From contig NC_064036.1 in NCBI RefSeq assembly GCF_932526225.1, positions 20,048,953-20,112,952 on the forward strand: a stretch of DNA of 64,000 nucleotides. Direction: 5' to 3'. This DNA is from Nematostella vectensis. Lineage: Eukaryota > Cnidaria > Anthozoa > Actiniaria > Edwardsiidae. Shown here one piece after another: positions 23,401-35,319 of the stretch. The notes beneath the pieces were generated by a model. The model made no database searches. It worked only from the letters and a program-made list of their open reading frames with translations, and had not been told where the DNA came from. The translations under genes were made by a program, and so were the position numbers. How positions within the stretch are numbered: the first letter of the stretch is position 1; each line of letters opens with the position of its first letter.

Positions 23401-24750
23401 TATTACTCTTGTTTTGTAAAATAATAAAAAAACAAACAAACAACAGAAAGGAACACGGGGTTCAACGAATTGTGAAAAGTGTGTGGTGCGGTACAAACAA
23501 CAGAAAGGAACACGGGGTTCAACGAATTGTGAAAAGTGTGTGGTGCGGTACAAACAACAGAAAGGAACACGGGGTTCAACGAATTGTGAAAAGTGTGTGG
23601 TGCGGTACAAACAACAGAAAGGAACACGGGGTTCAACGAATTGTGAAAAGTGTGTGGTGCGGTACAAACAACAGAAAGGAACACGGGGTTCAACGAATTG
23701 TGAAAAGTGTGTGGTGCGGTACAAACACCTCTATCGCCCGGAGGTACAAGAGGGTGATAACTTTAAGATCAACAGAAAAAAGTACTAAGGCACTTTTGGA
23801 CACGATTCTATGTATGTATGTATGGTATACATGTTTGCATGTGTTATGTACCGTCCTGTTCCCAGACCTTCATGCTCTTAACAAGCCGCCACTAGTCATA
23901 AATTATCTTTAAACTGCCCAGTTATAGTTGTCAAAGAATCCGGCCACGATCCTAAAAGTCATAATTTTTAGCTAGTAATGCGCCTTAGACCCAAAACGTT
24001 TTAAATTGAGGTTAGGTATCATGTTGGGAAATTACATTTAAAGACCTAGTACTGATAAACGCCTCTTCTCTTTGTAACTTTACTAACTTTATTGGTAAAA
24101 GCATCAAGTCGATTTATCAACATTAGCATGTGATCCACGAAAGTCATCTGAAAAACTAAAGGCGATACTGATCTAATTTGAGCAGTATCTAGAAGGGTGG
24201 TTCATTCTTTATTCTTAGCTTAAAATAGCCCACAAAGAACAGGTTTTTCTTGTAAAAAATCACTTTCATTTTGATAATTCGACCCGAATAGCGAAATGCA
24301 AAATCTCCTGCGCATGCGCACCCCAACAATTGCGCTTCACAGCACACAGAGATCTTTGCAAGTTATAACTACCCTCCAAACTTGGTTGCTATAGCTTTAC
24401 ATTTATGAAAATTAGATTTTTTTTTTACAAAAAAGTCAAGTCTTGTTCAGGAATACACTTCCCCTAGGGTCTTATACAACATAATTACAGAACATACAGA
24501 ATTTGAGTGTTCAAATTCAATGAAACTTGGATAAGGCCATGACTCCCTTTTTACAAAATTTGAGCCCCCTCTTGTTTTCAGGGGGGGTTATGGCTTGTTG
24601 ATAAATCGACCATCATGGAGGTTGTTTTTTTGGCCATTGTCGGGGGGGGCATCACCGAATTTCGAAAGAAATGGCACATAACACCTGTAAGCACATCTAC
24701 CGACACATCACGCATAGTGATGATGATAATAATGAAATAATAATAATAAT

Positions 24751-24800
<50 letters not shown>

Positions 24801-27800
24801 TAATAATAATAACAATAGGAACACAAAATAAGAAAACAAAAACGATGTGGATGAAGGTTAAGCTTCATAGATCTTAGTAAAGTTCAAACTGTTAGTCATA
24901 ATTCCCATATATAACTTTCCAGGGTTTGGAGGCCTTATTAAGAACGGCATCAAGATTCTGAAGCTCGGCAACCAGGTGCTTCCGAAGCTTGTGACCGTTG
25001 CTGCCATCAGTAACACAGTGTACAGAGCAATAAAAGGCTGCTGTCATCAAAACCCGAAAGCTTGCAGCGGCCACAAGGAAATAGAGAGGCTGAGGGGAGA
25101 TGTGGAGCGCAAGGCTAACAAGCTGGACGAGATTGAGTTAGAAGGTGGGTAGTCGTACGATACAGTCCTGATTGTAATGACGTGGATTTTTTTAAGGAAT
25201 ACTTAAGGGAGAGAAAGCTTTGTCTACGAGTACGATTTGATGCTACAAAATACAAGAGAAGAGAAAGAGAGTTCTCGAGTACTTGCGGAAGACAGCGCCT
25301 GTTTTTTCCCTATTCTGTGACTAAAGCCAAGCAATATCTAGAGATATATTTAGGATTTGCCTTTCTAAGTATGTTTCTATCCATCGCATTGATTTTGGAG
25401 TAGCAATAGTATTGTTGAATCCAGGGTTTCTAAAAACAGCAGACCATCTTGTGTTATTTGGTGGGGTAAAGCAATAATGTAACGTATGTCAGGCAGTATG
25501 TTTCATACGGTCAATACAAGGAATAGCAAACGCGAAGGCCTGAGTTTACCTCGTGTCCATCGCACTCTCGGACAACGAACTTTCGCCTTTGGTGGGGCCA
25601 AAGCATGGAACGCTCTTCTATTGAATGTTAGGTAAAGCAAATCCCTTACAACCTTCAGTACTGCACTAAAGGCTAGGTAAACATATAAATACTGTTCCTG
25701 CTGAAAATTGTTTCGTTTAATACTATTGTAAAACATTAGTTGTAAAACATTATTAAAAACATTTTAAAACATTAGTTAATATAATGATTTGCTATCATTA
25801 TATTATGATAATGAATATTTGTAATAATTAATAATATTCTGAGAGCCACATGTATATTATATACTACTGCTCAGCTAATCCAATAATACTTAAAATAGTA
25901 TAGATATGGGATAATTTATAAGATCATGTTCTAAGGTACGTTATGGTGTTGGATATTCCATAGTTGCCATGACCTTGGTGGTTTTGGTGTTCGTGCTTTG
26001 GCTCAATATTGCTGGTTCTTGCTTGTTATGCTTGCTGGAATCCTTGTTTTTGTTCTTAGCACATCCACTACTTTTCATAGCCTTCAAATTAATCTTCCAC
26101 TTGTGCCCTTCTTTCTCAGCCAAGAACATCCAAGAGTACATTGAGTCCACCAGTGACAAGTTCGCCTTTGTTCTTTTTGAACTAAACACTATCGTGGATA
26201 ACGCTGAAACATTCGCGGGCGCACTGACTCCAGATGTGGCAGTAGCTCTCGCGAACGAGACAAGAAAAATCAAGGTATTTTCGTGATTATCATCTTAATG
26301 TTATGATTACTGGGTAGGGAATTATGTAATTTATGTGCTTTTTTCTCGATGTTTTTCAGAAACTCGTCAGGGAGAAGGACTCGACAGGTGACAAGTTGGA
26401 CTATTACGAGGCGCAGAACATGTATCTTGGTAAATTACAAGCGGCTCTCGGTCTGAGCATCCCGATATTTGGCTCAATCATACCAAGCATCCCGGGAATG
26501 ATCAACTTTGCCAAGAAAAGGCTAGGAATTAAAAAGACCTTTGTGGTGGGTATTGGATAACACTTCACGGAAATTGGTCGAGCTCCCTCTAATTAATATC
26601 TTTACAAATGTCAGAATGTTTAATGCTGTATTTACCATAGGTGTAGTAAGGTTTAAGTGCAGGTTTGAAGAAGAAATATGTTTGAGCTCTCATCGAACTA
26701 ATAGACAGAACATATAATGGTTCCGTCCAAATTTATGAATATTCTTTATATTAGATCACGGTCGGTCATAATAGCTATGTTTCTCAATCTACTTGGCTAG
26801 TTTGAGGCTAAGTGTCTGTGACGTTCCACTCAATTGCTAAAGGAGCTACACAACCGTCTTCACTAGTGATACTTTCCCTTATCAGCTCGATCATTCTTTG
26901 GATAATGCTCTGCGAAAGCCCCCTCCATCTAGCCCCAAAGCGTCTGCCCTGAAAAGCTGGATGGCGAAAACGAAGACGGCGATTTCTAAGAAGATGGATC
27001 ACTACCGAGAGAAGATAAACACCAAATATGGCGGGATTAAGGGAATCTTCAAGAAAGTCAGCGATGGACTGGCACTCGTGTTTGGATACGTGAGCACAGG
27101 TATAAAATATACAAGAGGACAAGAGGGTGCGTGTGTACCTTTATCGGAAATCCATATCTCAGGTATAACCCCTTTGCGAAATACACAGCTCAGGTACAAC
27201 CCCTTTATGAAATACACAGCTCAGGTATAACCCCTTTGCGAAATACACAGCTCAGGTATAACCCCTTTTGGAAATTCACAACTCAGGTATAATCCCTTTG
27301 GGAAATACACGGCTCAGGTATAACTCCTTTGGGAATTACACAGCTCAGGTTTAAGCCCTTTGGGAAATCCACAGCTCAGGTATAACCCCTTTGGGAAATA
27401 CATAACCCCTTTGGGAAATCCACAGCTCAGGTATAACCCCTTTGGGAAATCCATATTTCAGGTATAACCCCTTTGGGAAATCAATATCTCAGGTATAACC
27501 CCTTTTGGAAATACACAGCTGAGGTATATCCCCTTTGGGAAATACACAGCTAGACATAACCCCTTGGGGAAATCCATATCTCAGGTATAACCCCCTAGGG
27601 AAATACACAGCCCAGATATAACCCCTTTGGGAAATACACAGCTCAGGTATAACCCCTTTGGGAAATACACAGCTCAGGTATAACCCCTTTGGGAAATACA
27701 CAGCTCAGGTACAACCCCTTTGGAAATTACACAACTTAGGTATAACCGCTTTGGGAAATACACAGCTCAGGTACAACCCCTTTGGGAAATACACAGCTTA

Positions 27801-30800
27801 GGTATAACCCCTTTGGGAAATACACAGCTCAGGTATAACCCTTTGGGAAATACACAGCTCAGGTATAACCCCTTTGGGAAATCCACAGCTCAGGTATAAC
27901 CCCTTTGGGAAATCCATATTTCAGGTATAACCCCTTTGGGAAATCCATATCTCAGGTATAACCCCTTTTGGAAATACACAGCTGAGGTATATCCCCTTTG
28001 GGAAATACACAGCTAGACATAACCCCTTGGGGAAATCCATATCTCAGGTATAACCCCCTAGGGAAATACACAGCCCAGATATAACCCCTTTGGGAAATAC
28101 ACAGCTCAGGTATAACCCCTTTAGGAAATACACAGCTCAGGTATAACCCCTTTGGGAAATACACAGCTCAGGTACAACCCCTTTGGAAATTACACAACTT
28201 AGGTATAACCGCTTTGGGAAATACACAGCTCAGGTACAACCCCTTTGGGAAATACACAGCTTAGGTATAACCCCTTTGGGAAATACACAGCTCAGGTATA
28301 ACCCTTTGGGAAATACACAGCTCAGGTATAACCCCTTTGGGAAATACACAGCTCAGGTATAACCCCTTTGGGAAATACACAGCTCAGGTACAACCCCTTT
28401 GGAAATTACACAACTTAGGTATAACCGCTTTGGGAAATACACAGCTCAGGTACAACCCCTTTGGGAAATACACAGCTTAGGTATAACCCCTTTGGGAAAT
28501 ACACAGCTCAGGTATAACCCTTTGGGAAATACACAGCTCAGGTATAACCCCTTTGGGAAATACACAGCTCAGATATAACCCCTTTGGGAAATACACAGCT
28601 CAGATATAACCCCTTTGGGAAATACACAGCTCAGGTATAACCCCTTTGGGAAATACACAGCTCAGATATAACCCCTTTGGGAAATACACAGCTCAGATAT
28701 AACCCCTTTGGGAAATACACAGCTCAGGTATAACCCCTTTGGGAAATACACAGCTTAGATATAACCCCTTTGGGAAATACACAGCTCAGATATAACCTCT
28801 TTGGGAAATACACAGCTCAGATATAACCCCTTTGGGAAATACCCAGCTCAGGTACAACCCCTTTGGGAAATACACAGCTTAGGTATAATCCCTTTGGGAA
28901 ATACACAGCTCATGTATAACCCCTTTGGGAAATACAAAGCTCAGGTATAACCCCTTTGGGAAATACACAGCTTAGGTATAACCCCTTTGAGAAATACACA
29001 GGTCAGGTATAACCCCTTTGGGAAATACACAGCTTAGGTATAACCCCTTTGGGAAACACACAGCTTAGGTATAACCCTTTTGGGAAATACACAGCCCAGA
29101 TATAACCCCTTTGGGAAACACACAGCTCAGGTATAACCCCTTTGGGAAATTCACCTCTCAGGTATAACCCCTTTGGGAAATACACAGCCCAGATATAAGT
29201 CCTTTGGGAAATTCACAGCTTAGGTATAACCCCTTTGGGAAATACCCAGCTCAGGTATAACCCCTTTGGGAAATACACAGCCCAGATATAATCCCTTTGG
29301 GAAATACACAGCCCAGATATCACCCCTCTGGATATCAACAACGAAGGTAACCTTCTAGAAATACTCGACTGAGGTATTAAGCCTCTGGAAAAACAAAGAC
29401 CAGGCTTTTTGAAGAATCAACCGACCATGCAAAGGTGAACTCTTTATCTTTTTAGGTTTTATCCATTTGTATCCATTTTTATCCAACATTGTACGGTTCT
29501 AGTTTCGGTCAGAAAATATAAGAACAATATTATTAGATGGCTCTAGATGGCCTTTAACTTTCCTTTGTCTTTATTTCCAGCTTATGGGATCTATAACATT
29601 GTTAAGAGCTTCGAAGATTGTGATGCCAAGGAAAGAAAGGTCCTTAAAGCCTTGGAGGAGTTCAAGAAAGCGGATGCGACTATGGACGAAGCTATCACCA
29701 ATGCAACTAAAAGTAAAACAATCCTTGAAAAGGTGTGTGCCACCCCTGTAGTCCTTCAGGCCTGATTCATACTTCGCACTTCTGTCGTGCCAAGCGTTAT
29801 CATTTTGATTGGGCAGATGAACGATTTAACGTCTATATAAATTTTAATCAAAAGTTCGACACGCCATAAATGAGTTTGGCAAAGCACTGACAGTGCGACA
29901 CGGTAAAAATACGACAGCGAGTCGAGTGTTTTTGTGACGAATCAAATGTCATATTCGTTTTGATTCGTGCAACAATTACTTCACTGGCCAGATAAAACTT
30001 TGTGCGCGAGTGATTTAGTGCGACGTCTGAATCAGATGGTCGAGCCTAATGCACTGAGGTCGACATCGGTAGGCATGGGGTGTAAAAATGGTGGGAGAGT
30101 ATGGCAATCCTCATCATCATCCATTTTGTCATTATTCTGACGAATAATGTTGATATGAAAAGCATTATCTGATGTAAAAGCAACTGTTCAGTCCGTTTAT
30201 TCGTTACCGGCATTTCTCTCTACACAATGCATCTTTGCAGGCCTGGATGGAACTTCACAAGGGTCTATCTGAAGATGCGCTTATAAAGGATCTAGAAGAA
30301 GTCAAAAACGTTGTTGCTAGCGTTTCTGAGAAAAGCCAAGATTTGCAAGATGCAGTGGAGAAGGTGCAGACCTATATTGACAATGTCGGCAGCGCCTCCT
30401 CTTATCAAGAACTTTACAATTTAGTGCAAGAACTTGCGAATGGTAATCTAATATTTATTTAGCCCATTTTAGACTTATTATACAGATTTAATTTTTAAGC
30501 AAAAATGTATACCCTGTCAACGCCAAAACGCTCAAATTATCTTTGATTGACGAGGGCATGTATCCGTATTACAAACACACTTATCCTTCCCCTTATAACA
30601 AAACATTGCTGGCCTTGTAATAGAAAATGTCTAACCAGCAAAGCTAGTTGCACGTTTGCACGAAGCTGATCAGATGACGAAATGACCTTTTCGTTCCCCA
30701 GGGCTCACCTCCATTCCGTTCACTCTCAGTTGCTACACCAACAAAGTCAAGATGGCGGACTACGTGCTTCGCGGCTGTAAACGAGGAGACGACTCGTTTG

Positions 30801-33800
30801 ACGCGCTCTATGACATGGGCCTGTCTTCCTTCGACACAAATGCTGAGGAGTGCAAGGACAAGGTAGTGGCTTGACTCTATCCAACAGAAACCTTCTCTTA
30901 TTATTACTCACTCTCTAAATGGTGATTGACTTATATCATGCGCACTATCAATCTCGCTCCCAGGGCTTCTGGGAATTGTTTATAATGGCGTCTAGAAGAC
31001 TCTAGGGACGAGGCTGGCGCTACTGAGCCCATTGTACATTTGTGACACCACCGCTGTTCCACGTTGACAACGTGAAATTGCACTTAAAGAAAACTTTGGA
31101 AGAAACTTCTCCTTAAATAATAGACAATAAAAAAATGAATAACAGATTAGTCATTGAATTTGTTTTTGTTTGGATAATCAGGGTCTCCATAATAACTGTT
31201 AAGTTGATTTGAATTACTGAACCTTCACATACAGTCCTATTAAAGCATAAAGTCCAAGAATAAGTTTCAAATCTTATCTTGCAAGGTGGGGTTCACATAC
31301 CTGGAAAAGTACTCCGTGCACAAAGGATTAGAGAAAATGGCGAGAGAGGAGGGCTTTGATACGGACTGTGTGCTCAACTCTCCTCTAAGGAAAACACAGG
31401 CGTGCGAGTACCAAAATGAGGGATACAACGCGGACAAAATTGCGGAGATGTAAGTATAATTTGCAGCAGGCAGGCATAAAATATTTGGTCCAAATGAGGA
31501 ATTAGGTCCTTCCCTGGTACTACGACAACGCTATTGGCGACACAACGATTAACGCGGCAGACATAACTCTTTATGTAACAGATTACGCGACAGACATAAC
31601 TCTTTATGTAACAGATTACGCGATAGACATGAGGTTTCACGTAACAGATTACGCGACAGACATGTAACAGATTACGCGACAGACATGAGGCCTCACGTAA
31701 TAGATTACACGACAGACATAAAGCTTTATGTAACAGATTATGCGATAGACATGAGGTTTCACGTAAAAGATTACGCGACAGACAACTCTTTATGTAATAG
31801 ATTACGCGATAGACATGAGGCTTCACGTAACAGATTACGCGACAGACATAACTCTTTATGTAACAGATTACGCGATAGACATGAGGCTTCACGTAACAGA
31901 TTACACGACAGACATGTAACAGATTACGTGACAGACAAGGCTTTATGTAACAGATTATGCGATAGACATGAGGTTTCACGTGACAGATTACACGACAGAC
32001 ATAAAGCTTTATGTAACAGATTATGCGATAGACATGAGGTTTCACGTAAAAGATTACGCGACAGACATAAGGCTTCACGTATCAGATCACACGACAAACA
32101 CGAGGCTTCACGTAACAGATTACACGACAGACACGAGGCTTCACGTAACAGATTACGCGATAGACATGAGGTTTCACGTAAGAGATTACGCGACAGACAT
32201 AAAGCTTTATGTAACAGATTATGCGATAGACATGAGGTTTCACGTAAAAGATTACGCGACAGACATAAGGCTTCACGTATCAGATTACACGACAGACACG
32301 AGGCTTCACGTAACAGATTACACGACAGACACGAGGCTTCACGTAACAGATTACGCGATAGACATGAGGCTTCACGTAAGAGATTACGCGACAGACATAA
32401 GGCTTTATGTAACAGATTACGCGATAGACATGAGGCTTCACGTAACAGATTACGCGACAGACACGAGGCTTCACGTAACAGATTACGCGACAGACACGAG
32501 GCTTCACGTAACAGATTACGCAACAGACATGAGGCTTCACGTAACAGATTACGCGACAGACACGAGGCTTCACGTAACAGATTTCGCGACAGATATAAGG
32601 CTTTATTAACAGATTACGCGATAGACATGAGGCTTCACGTAACAGATTACGCGACAGACACGAGGCTTCACGTAACAGATTACGCAACAGACATGAGGCT
32701 TCACGTAACAGATTACGCGACAGACACGAGGCTTCACGTAACAGATTACGCGACAGACACGAGGCTTCACGTAACAGATTACGCGACAGACACGAGGCTT
32801 CACGTAACAGATTACGCAACAGACATGAGGCTTCACGTAACAGATTACGCGACAGACACGAGGCTTCACGTAACAGATTTCGCGACAGACATAAGGCTTT
32901 ATTAACAGATTACGCGATAGACATGAGGCTTCACGTAACAGATTACGCGACAGACACGAGGCTTCACGTAACAGATTACGCAACAGACATGAGGCTTCAC
33001 GTAACAGATTACGCGACAGACACGAGGCTTCACGTAACAGATTACGCGACAGACATGAGGCTTCACGTAACAGATTACGCGACAGACACGACGCTTCACG
33101 TAACAGATTACGCGATAGACATGAGGCTTCACGTAACAGATTACGCGACAGACACGAGGCTTCACGTAACAGATTACGCAATAGACATGAGGCTTCACGT
33201 AAGAGATTACGCGACAGACACGTAACAGATTAAGCGACAGACATAAGGCTTTATGTAACAGATTACGCGACAGACATTAGGCTTCACGTAACAGATTACA
33301 CGACAGACATAAAGCTTTATGTAACAGATTATACGATAGACATGAGGTTTCACGTAAAAGATTACGCGACAGACATAAGGATTCACGTTACAGATTACGC
33401 GACAGACATAAGGCTTCGCGTAAAAGATTACGCGACAGACATGAGGCTTCATGTAAAAGATTACGCGATAGACACGAGGCTTCACGTAACAGATTACGCG
33501 ACAAACATACAGACGTACCGCGTTACGTGATGCTAAACCCATGGATCCACCCCTGCAAATACTTAAGTTGTTGGACGGCATCGAGTGGATGTTAGGCGAT
33601 ATAACTTCTAGTAATAACTTAATCCCAACAGCTAGAGTTTTCTTCATTTATTTTATTTCCGCTGTAGGTTAAAGTTGACTTTGGAGCAGGTAAAAAGTCT
33701 GACAGAAGACTGTCCAAAGAGAGGCCTAACACCAAAAGACGAAAGGACAGTGTGCAAGATGAGAAAGCGCAAAAATGACAACAAGACAATTGCAGAGGAT

Positions 33801-33848
33801 TTGGAATTAGACCTCGAGCTAGTGGAGGCCGTCAAATGCCCTCCGTAG
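17442..33848 (+). CDS. novel secreted protein, 11 exons, 614 residues
   Basis: Exons: 17442-17556, 17782-17874, 24923-25144, 26120-26274, 26360-26545, 26886-27099, 29581-29732, 30241-30442, 30702-30862, 31286-31449, 33668-33848. All introns are GT-AG, the phases (1,1,1,0,0,1,0,1,0,2) match at every junction, and the total of 1845 bases is exactly 615 codons ending in TAG. The start MARKSRLVVFLCLLLFLQEF is a signal peptide, followed by a charged H/E/K linker. The body is mostly helical, with coiled-coil-like exons 7 and 8 and a glycine/isoleucine-rich stretch in exon 5 (IPIFGSIIPSIPGMINF). The last three exons carry most cysteines and a duplicated motif: NADKIAEMLKLTLEQV and DNKTIAEDLELDLELV, each flanked by cysteines, the last followed by CPP and stop. 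I do not recognise the family and assign no function. The first two exons are joined by phase only, so a separate upstream gene cannot be excluded. Confidence 0.75.
18190..18275. repeat. 22-bp imperfect tandem repeat
   Basis: Three to four diverged copies around GTTGATAATTCGACTT. Confidence 0.6.
19010..19680 (-). pseudogene. galaxin-like exon relics
   Basis: On the minus strand, 19645-19675 reads TTACCGGYR and is followed immediately by GTAAGT, a good splice donor. Further along at about 19010-19060 the strand reads LYAPD, a stop, then SVYICPDGGS, which resembles the start of a galaxin repeat (compare YDSNFYICCDG in the intact gene) with one of the paired cysteines lost. They are in the order and orientation expected for two consecutive exons of a second, decayed galaxin copy upstream of the intact gene. 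The pieces are short, so this is tentative. Confidence 0.3.
19707..19858 (+). repeat. dispersed repeat, copy 2 (longer form)
   Basis: Same ordered blocks as the minus-strand copy at 3522-3616: TAGCGGAGCC, GGGTACCCTGTGGTGTCAC, AGCCAGTCAGTCAG, GCAACTCCCA, CCCCACTCGG. It has about 70 additional bases after the first block, so the shorter copy carries an internal deletion or this one an insertion. Confidence 0.6.
20985..22250. repeat. two diverged direct copies of a 0.6-kb repeat
   Basis: Segments near 21000-21560 and 21690-22250 share ordered blocks: GATAATGGGAAA, CTTTTT-type tracts before CTATTT, a CCAAA.ATA.ATCAATGAA block, AGGATTT.CTTCC and CATT.ATTTTGGAG, then ATAATGCATTA. A third partial copy lies at about 25345-25435. 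Likely an old mobile-element family; no coding capacity is seen. Confidence 0.6.
23437..23728. repeat. 56-bp tandem array, five near-identical copies
   Basis: Unit of 56 bases containing ACAGAAAGGAACACGGGGTT and GTGTGTGGTGCGGTACAAAC. The five copies look identical by eye, which indicates recent expansion. The reading frames through it on both strands are by-products. Confidence 0.95.
24724..24812. repeat. AAT microsatellite
   Basis: About 25-30 copies of the trinucleotide AAT with a few TTA/GAT interruptions. The apparent poly-isoleucine and poly-tyrosine frames come from this. Confidence 0.95.
25345..25435. repeat. third partial copy of the 0.6-kb repeat
   Basis: Contains TTTAGGATTTGCCTT, CCATCGCATTGATTTTGGAG and TCCAGGGTTTCTAAAAACA, matching blocks of the copies at 21 and 22 kb. 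Confidence 0.6.
25513..25740 (+). mobile_element. 3' end of a non-LTR (LINE) retrotransposon
   Basis: The plus-strand frame reads GLSLPRVHRTLGQRTFAF and then GGAKAWNALLLNVR, a stop, then SLTTFSTALKAR. This is the characteristic C-terminus of LINE reverse transcriptases of the CR1/L2 type (LPxxRTxxGxRxF..xGAxxWNxLP..R...S...FK..LK). One in-frame stop interrupts it. The following T- and A-rich bases fit a 3' UTR. Truncated and dead. Confidence 0.7.
27125..29335 (+). repeat. 31-bp minisatellite repeating a splice-donor-like motif, about 70 copies
   Basis: Unit of 31 bases containing AGCTCAGGTATAACCCCTTT. It starts about 40 bases past exon 6 of the secreted-protein gene, whose end and donor read AGCACAG|GTATAA, 14 of 15 bases identical to the unit's AGCTCAGGTATAA core. 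A block of about 463 bases is duplicated almost exactly inside the array (27.44-27.90 and 27.90-28.36 kb), with a further partial copy 217 bases on. Confidence 0.9.
29762..30037. mobile_element. putative MITE of about 276 bp
   Basis: Left end CTGATTCATACTTCGCACT and right end, on the opposite strand, CTGATTCAGACGTCGCACT form terminal inverted repeats with two mismatches. The interior contains several CGACAG and GTGCGACAC motifs and no ORF. It begins only 29 bases after exon 7 of the secreted-protein gene. A target duplication is not clear. Confidence 0.65.
31560..33515. repeat. 33-bp minisatellite, about 59 copies
   Basis: Unit of 33 bases containing GTAACAGATTACGCGACAGA. It lies wholly in the last intron of the secreted-protein gene. 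Variants (ACGCGATAG, GGCTTTATG, AACACGAGG) are arranged in recurring order, including a repeat block of about 298 bases around 32.59 and 32.88 kb. The frames of 200-400 codons through it on both strands arise because 33 is divisible by three. Confidence 0.95.
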
Positions 33849-35319
33849 GTCAGTTGCAGATTCTTTCTACCTGCAAGTCTGTTACAACTTATATTATTGC
33901 TACTGTTATGTTATATTATTAATATTTTCACAACTGAAACAAGACTTAGTCAGCCTCACTATTGCATTATTTTATCATACTTTGTTCTATCAAGCTTTTC
34001 ATAAGGTTAAGTGAGTTTAGGGGGACGAGTTATGTTATAAGAATATGACTGTGAGTCGACCAATTTCCGTGCTTTTTAGCTGTTCCGGTTTTATTTTCAT
34101 CCATAGCGTATTTGTAGAATGAAACTAGAGGGGTAATCATTTTTTCGACTTTCCGTTGGGGGTCGTGTAAATTAACATTTAAATGATGAAGAGGAACAAC
34201 AGATCGGATCAACTACAAGATAAGTACAAGTCAAGGTGAACCCCTAACTACCTACCGACGATAACCCAGTAACCTGGGATAACCCCTATAGAAAAATCCT
34301 GTAGTGTAAATGATAAAGTAATATAATAACTAGGAGATACAATGCTTGCAATACGAAGTCCAGACGAAGACCTAACAAAACGGGAGACTTTCATGAAAAA
34401 GAAGGGGTAATCGTCGGCAAAATCAATTTCAACCCTTATGGGATAGCAGTTTGAGTGTGGTCGGCAGCAGTTATCGGCCTTAATTAGCCTGTATCACAAC
34501 ATTTAGCCGGTTATTTTTTTGATTATTTCGGCTATCCTTTTTATTCTGTTTCGGTTGTTTTTCAAGTGTTTACTTAAAGCTATGGAAGACTCACGTCCCA
34601 CACTTATCGTAAACAAAAACCCTCCCAAAATCCGAATAATCGCTGTGCCTTCAGATCTAATTAGATATCGGGCTGGATGTTTTTAGAAAATCAAATATAT
34701 TAAAAAAAAAACGGAATTTAGCGAGAGGGAATGTCGACTCCCAGTCATATCCCCTTATTACCCGCACTAGATCGTTCTCTTTTTGGTAATCTGTCCAGAC
34801 ATGCTAATTGTAGAGTTTCTATTTGTGCCTTTCAGATCAGCTCAAATCCAAAAATCAAACCCAAGGATATACAACAAAGAGACCCAAAATCAGAATAGCA
34901 TTTCAGTGAATAATATCTAATGTTCAGTGGATGCTTGGGCTATAAATAGTTAGATATTGAAAACCTGTGTAAATGAGACAAGAACTATATTTGATTATTA
35001 AAAGTTACAGGTCTAAGCAAACAGAGTTTGTCATTGAAACCTTCTTATGCATAATGGGTGCAAGATGGGAAAGAGAACATTGTACCCCTGTGAGGGGAGG
35101 GGGATTTGGTATTGTTAGTATTACCCGCTAGTGTTTTTGTATTGCAAGTGTTTTGAGAGTGGTTGATGTCACAGATGTCTCAGCGTTTGTCTCAGAGTTT
35201 TTGTATAGCAAGTCAGTTGTACACGCATTTTCTCAAGTGTTTGAATAATATTATTTGGCTATTTAAAGTCGTTGGTCGCAATCTCGTTACCAGAACTCAG
35301 GTACCTTATGCCGGCGGCA
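33849..35319. other. intergenic, downstream of the secreted-protein gene
   Basis: AT-rich sequence between two converging genes. I see no canonical AATAAA soon after the stop at 33846 and no other gene. Confidence 0.5.

Larger units (their letters stand above)
17875..24922. other. large second intron of the secreted-protein gene
   Basis: Seven kilobases holding galaxin-like relics on the minus strand (19.0-19.7 kb), a dispersed repeat, a duplicated 0.6-kb block (21-22.2 kb), a 56-bp array and an AAT microsatellite, all listed separately. At 20095 a possible alternative first exon, ATG CAA G followed by the strong donor GTGAGT, has the right phase to join exon 3. I see no other exon. Confidence 0.5.

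Noticed and set aside
23280-23912. 210-codon frame through the 56-bp repeats
   Set aside because: The core is a perfect tandem array in an intron. The flanking residues match nothing and the minus strand is open too.
24578-24877. Poly-isoleucine and poly-tyrosine frames
   Set aside because: They are translations of the AAT microsatellite.
31374-33225. Several frames of 100-406 codons on both strands with RLRDRHEASRN-like repeats
   Set aside because: 33-bp intronic array; frames shift at units with indels and are open on both strands.
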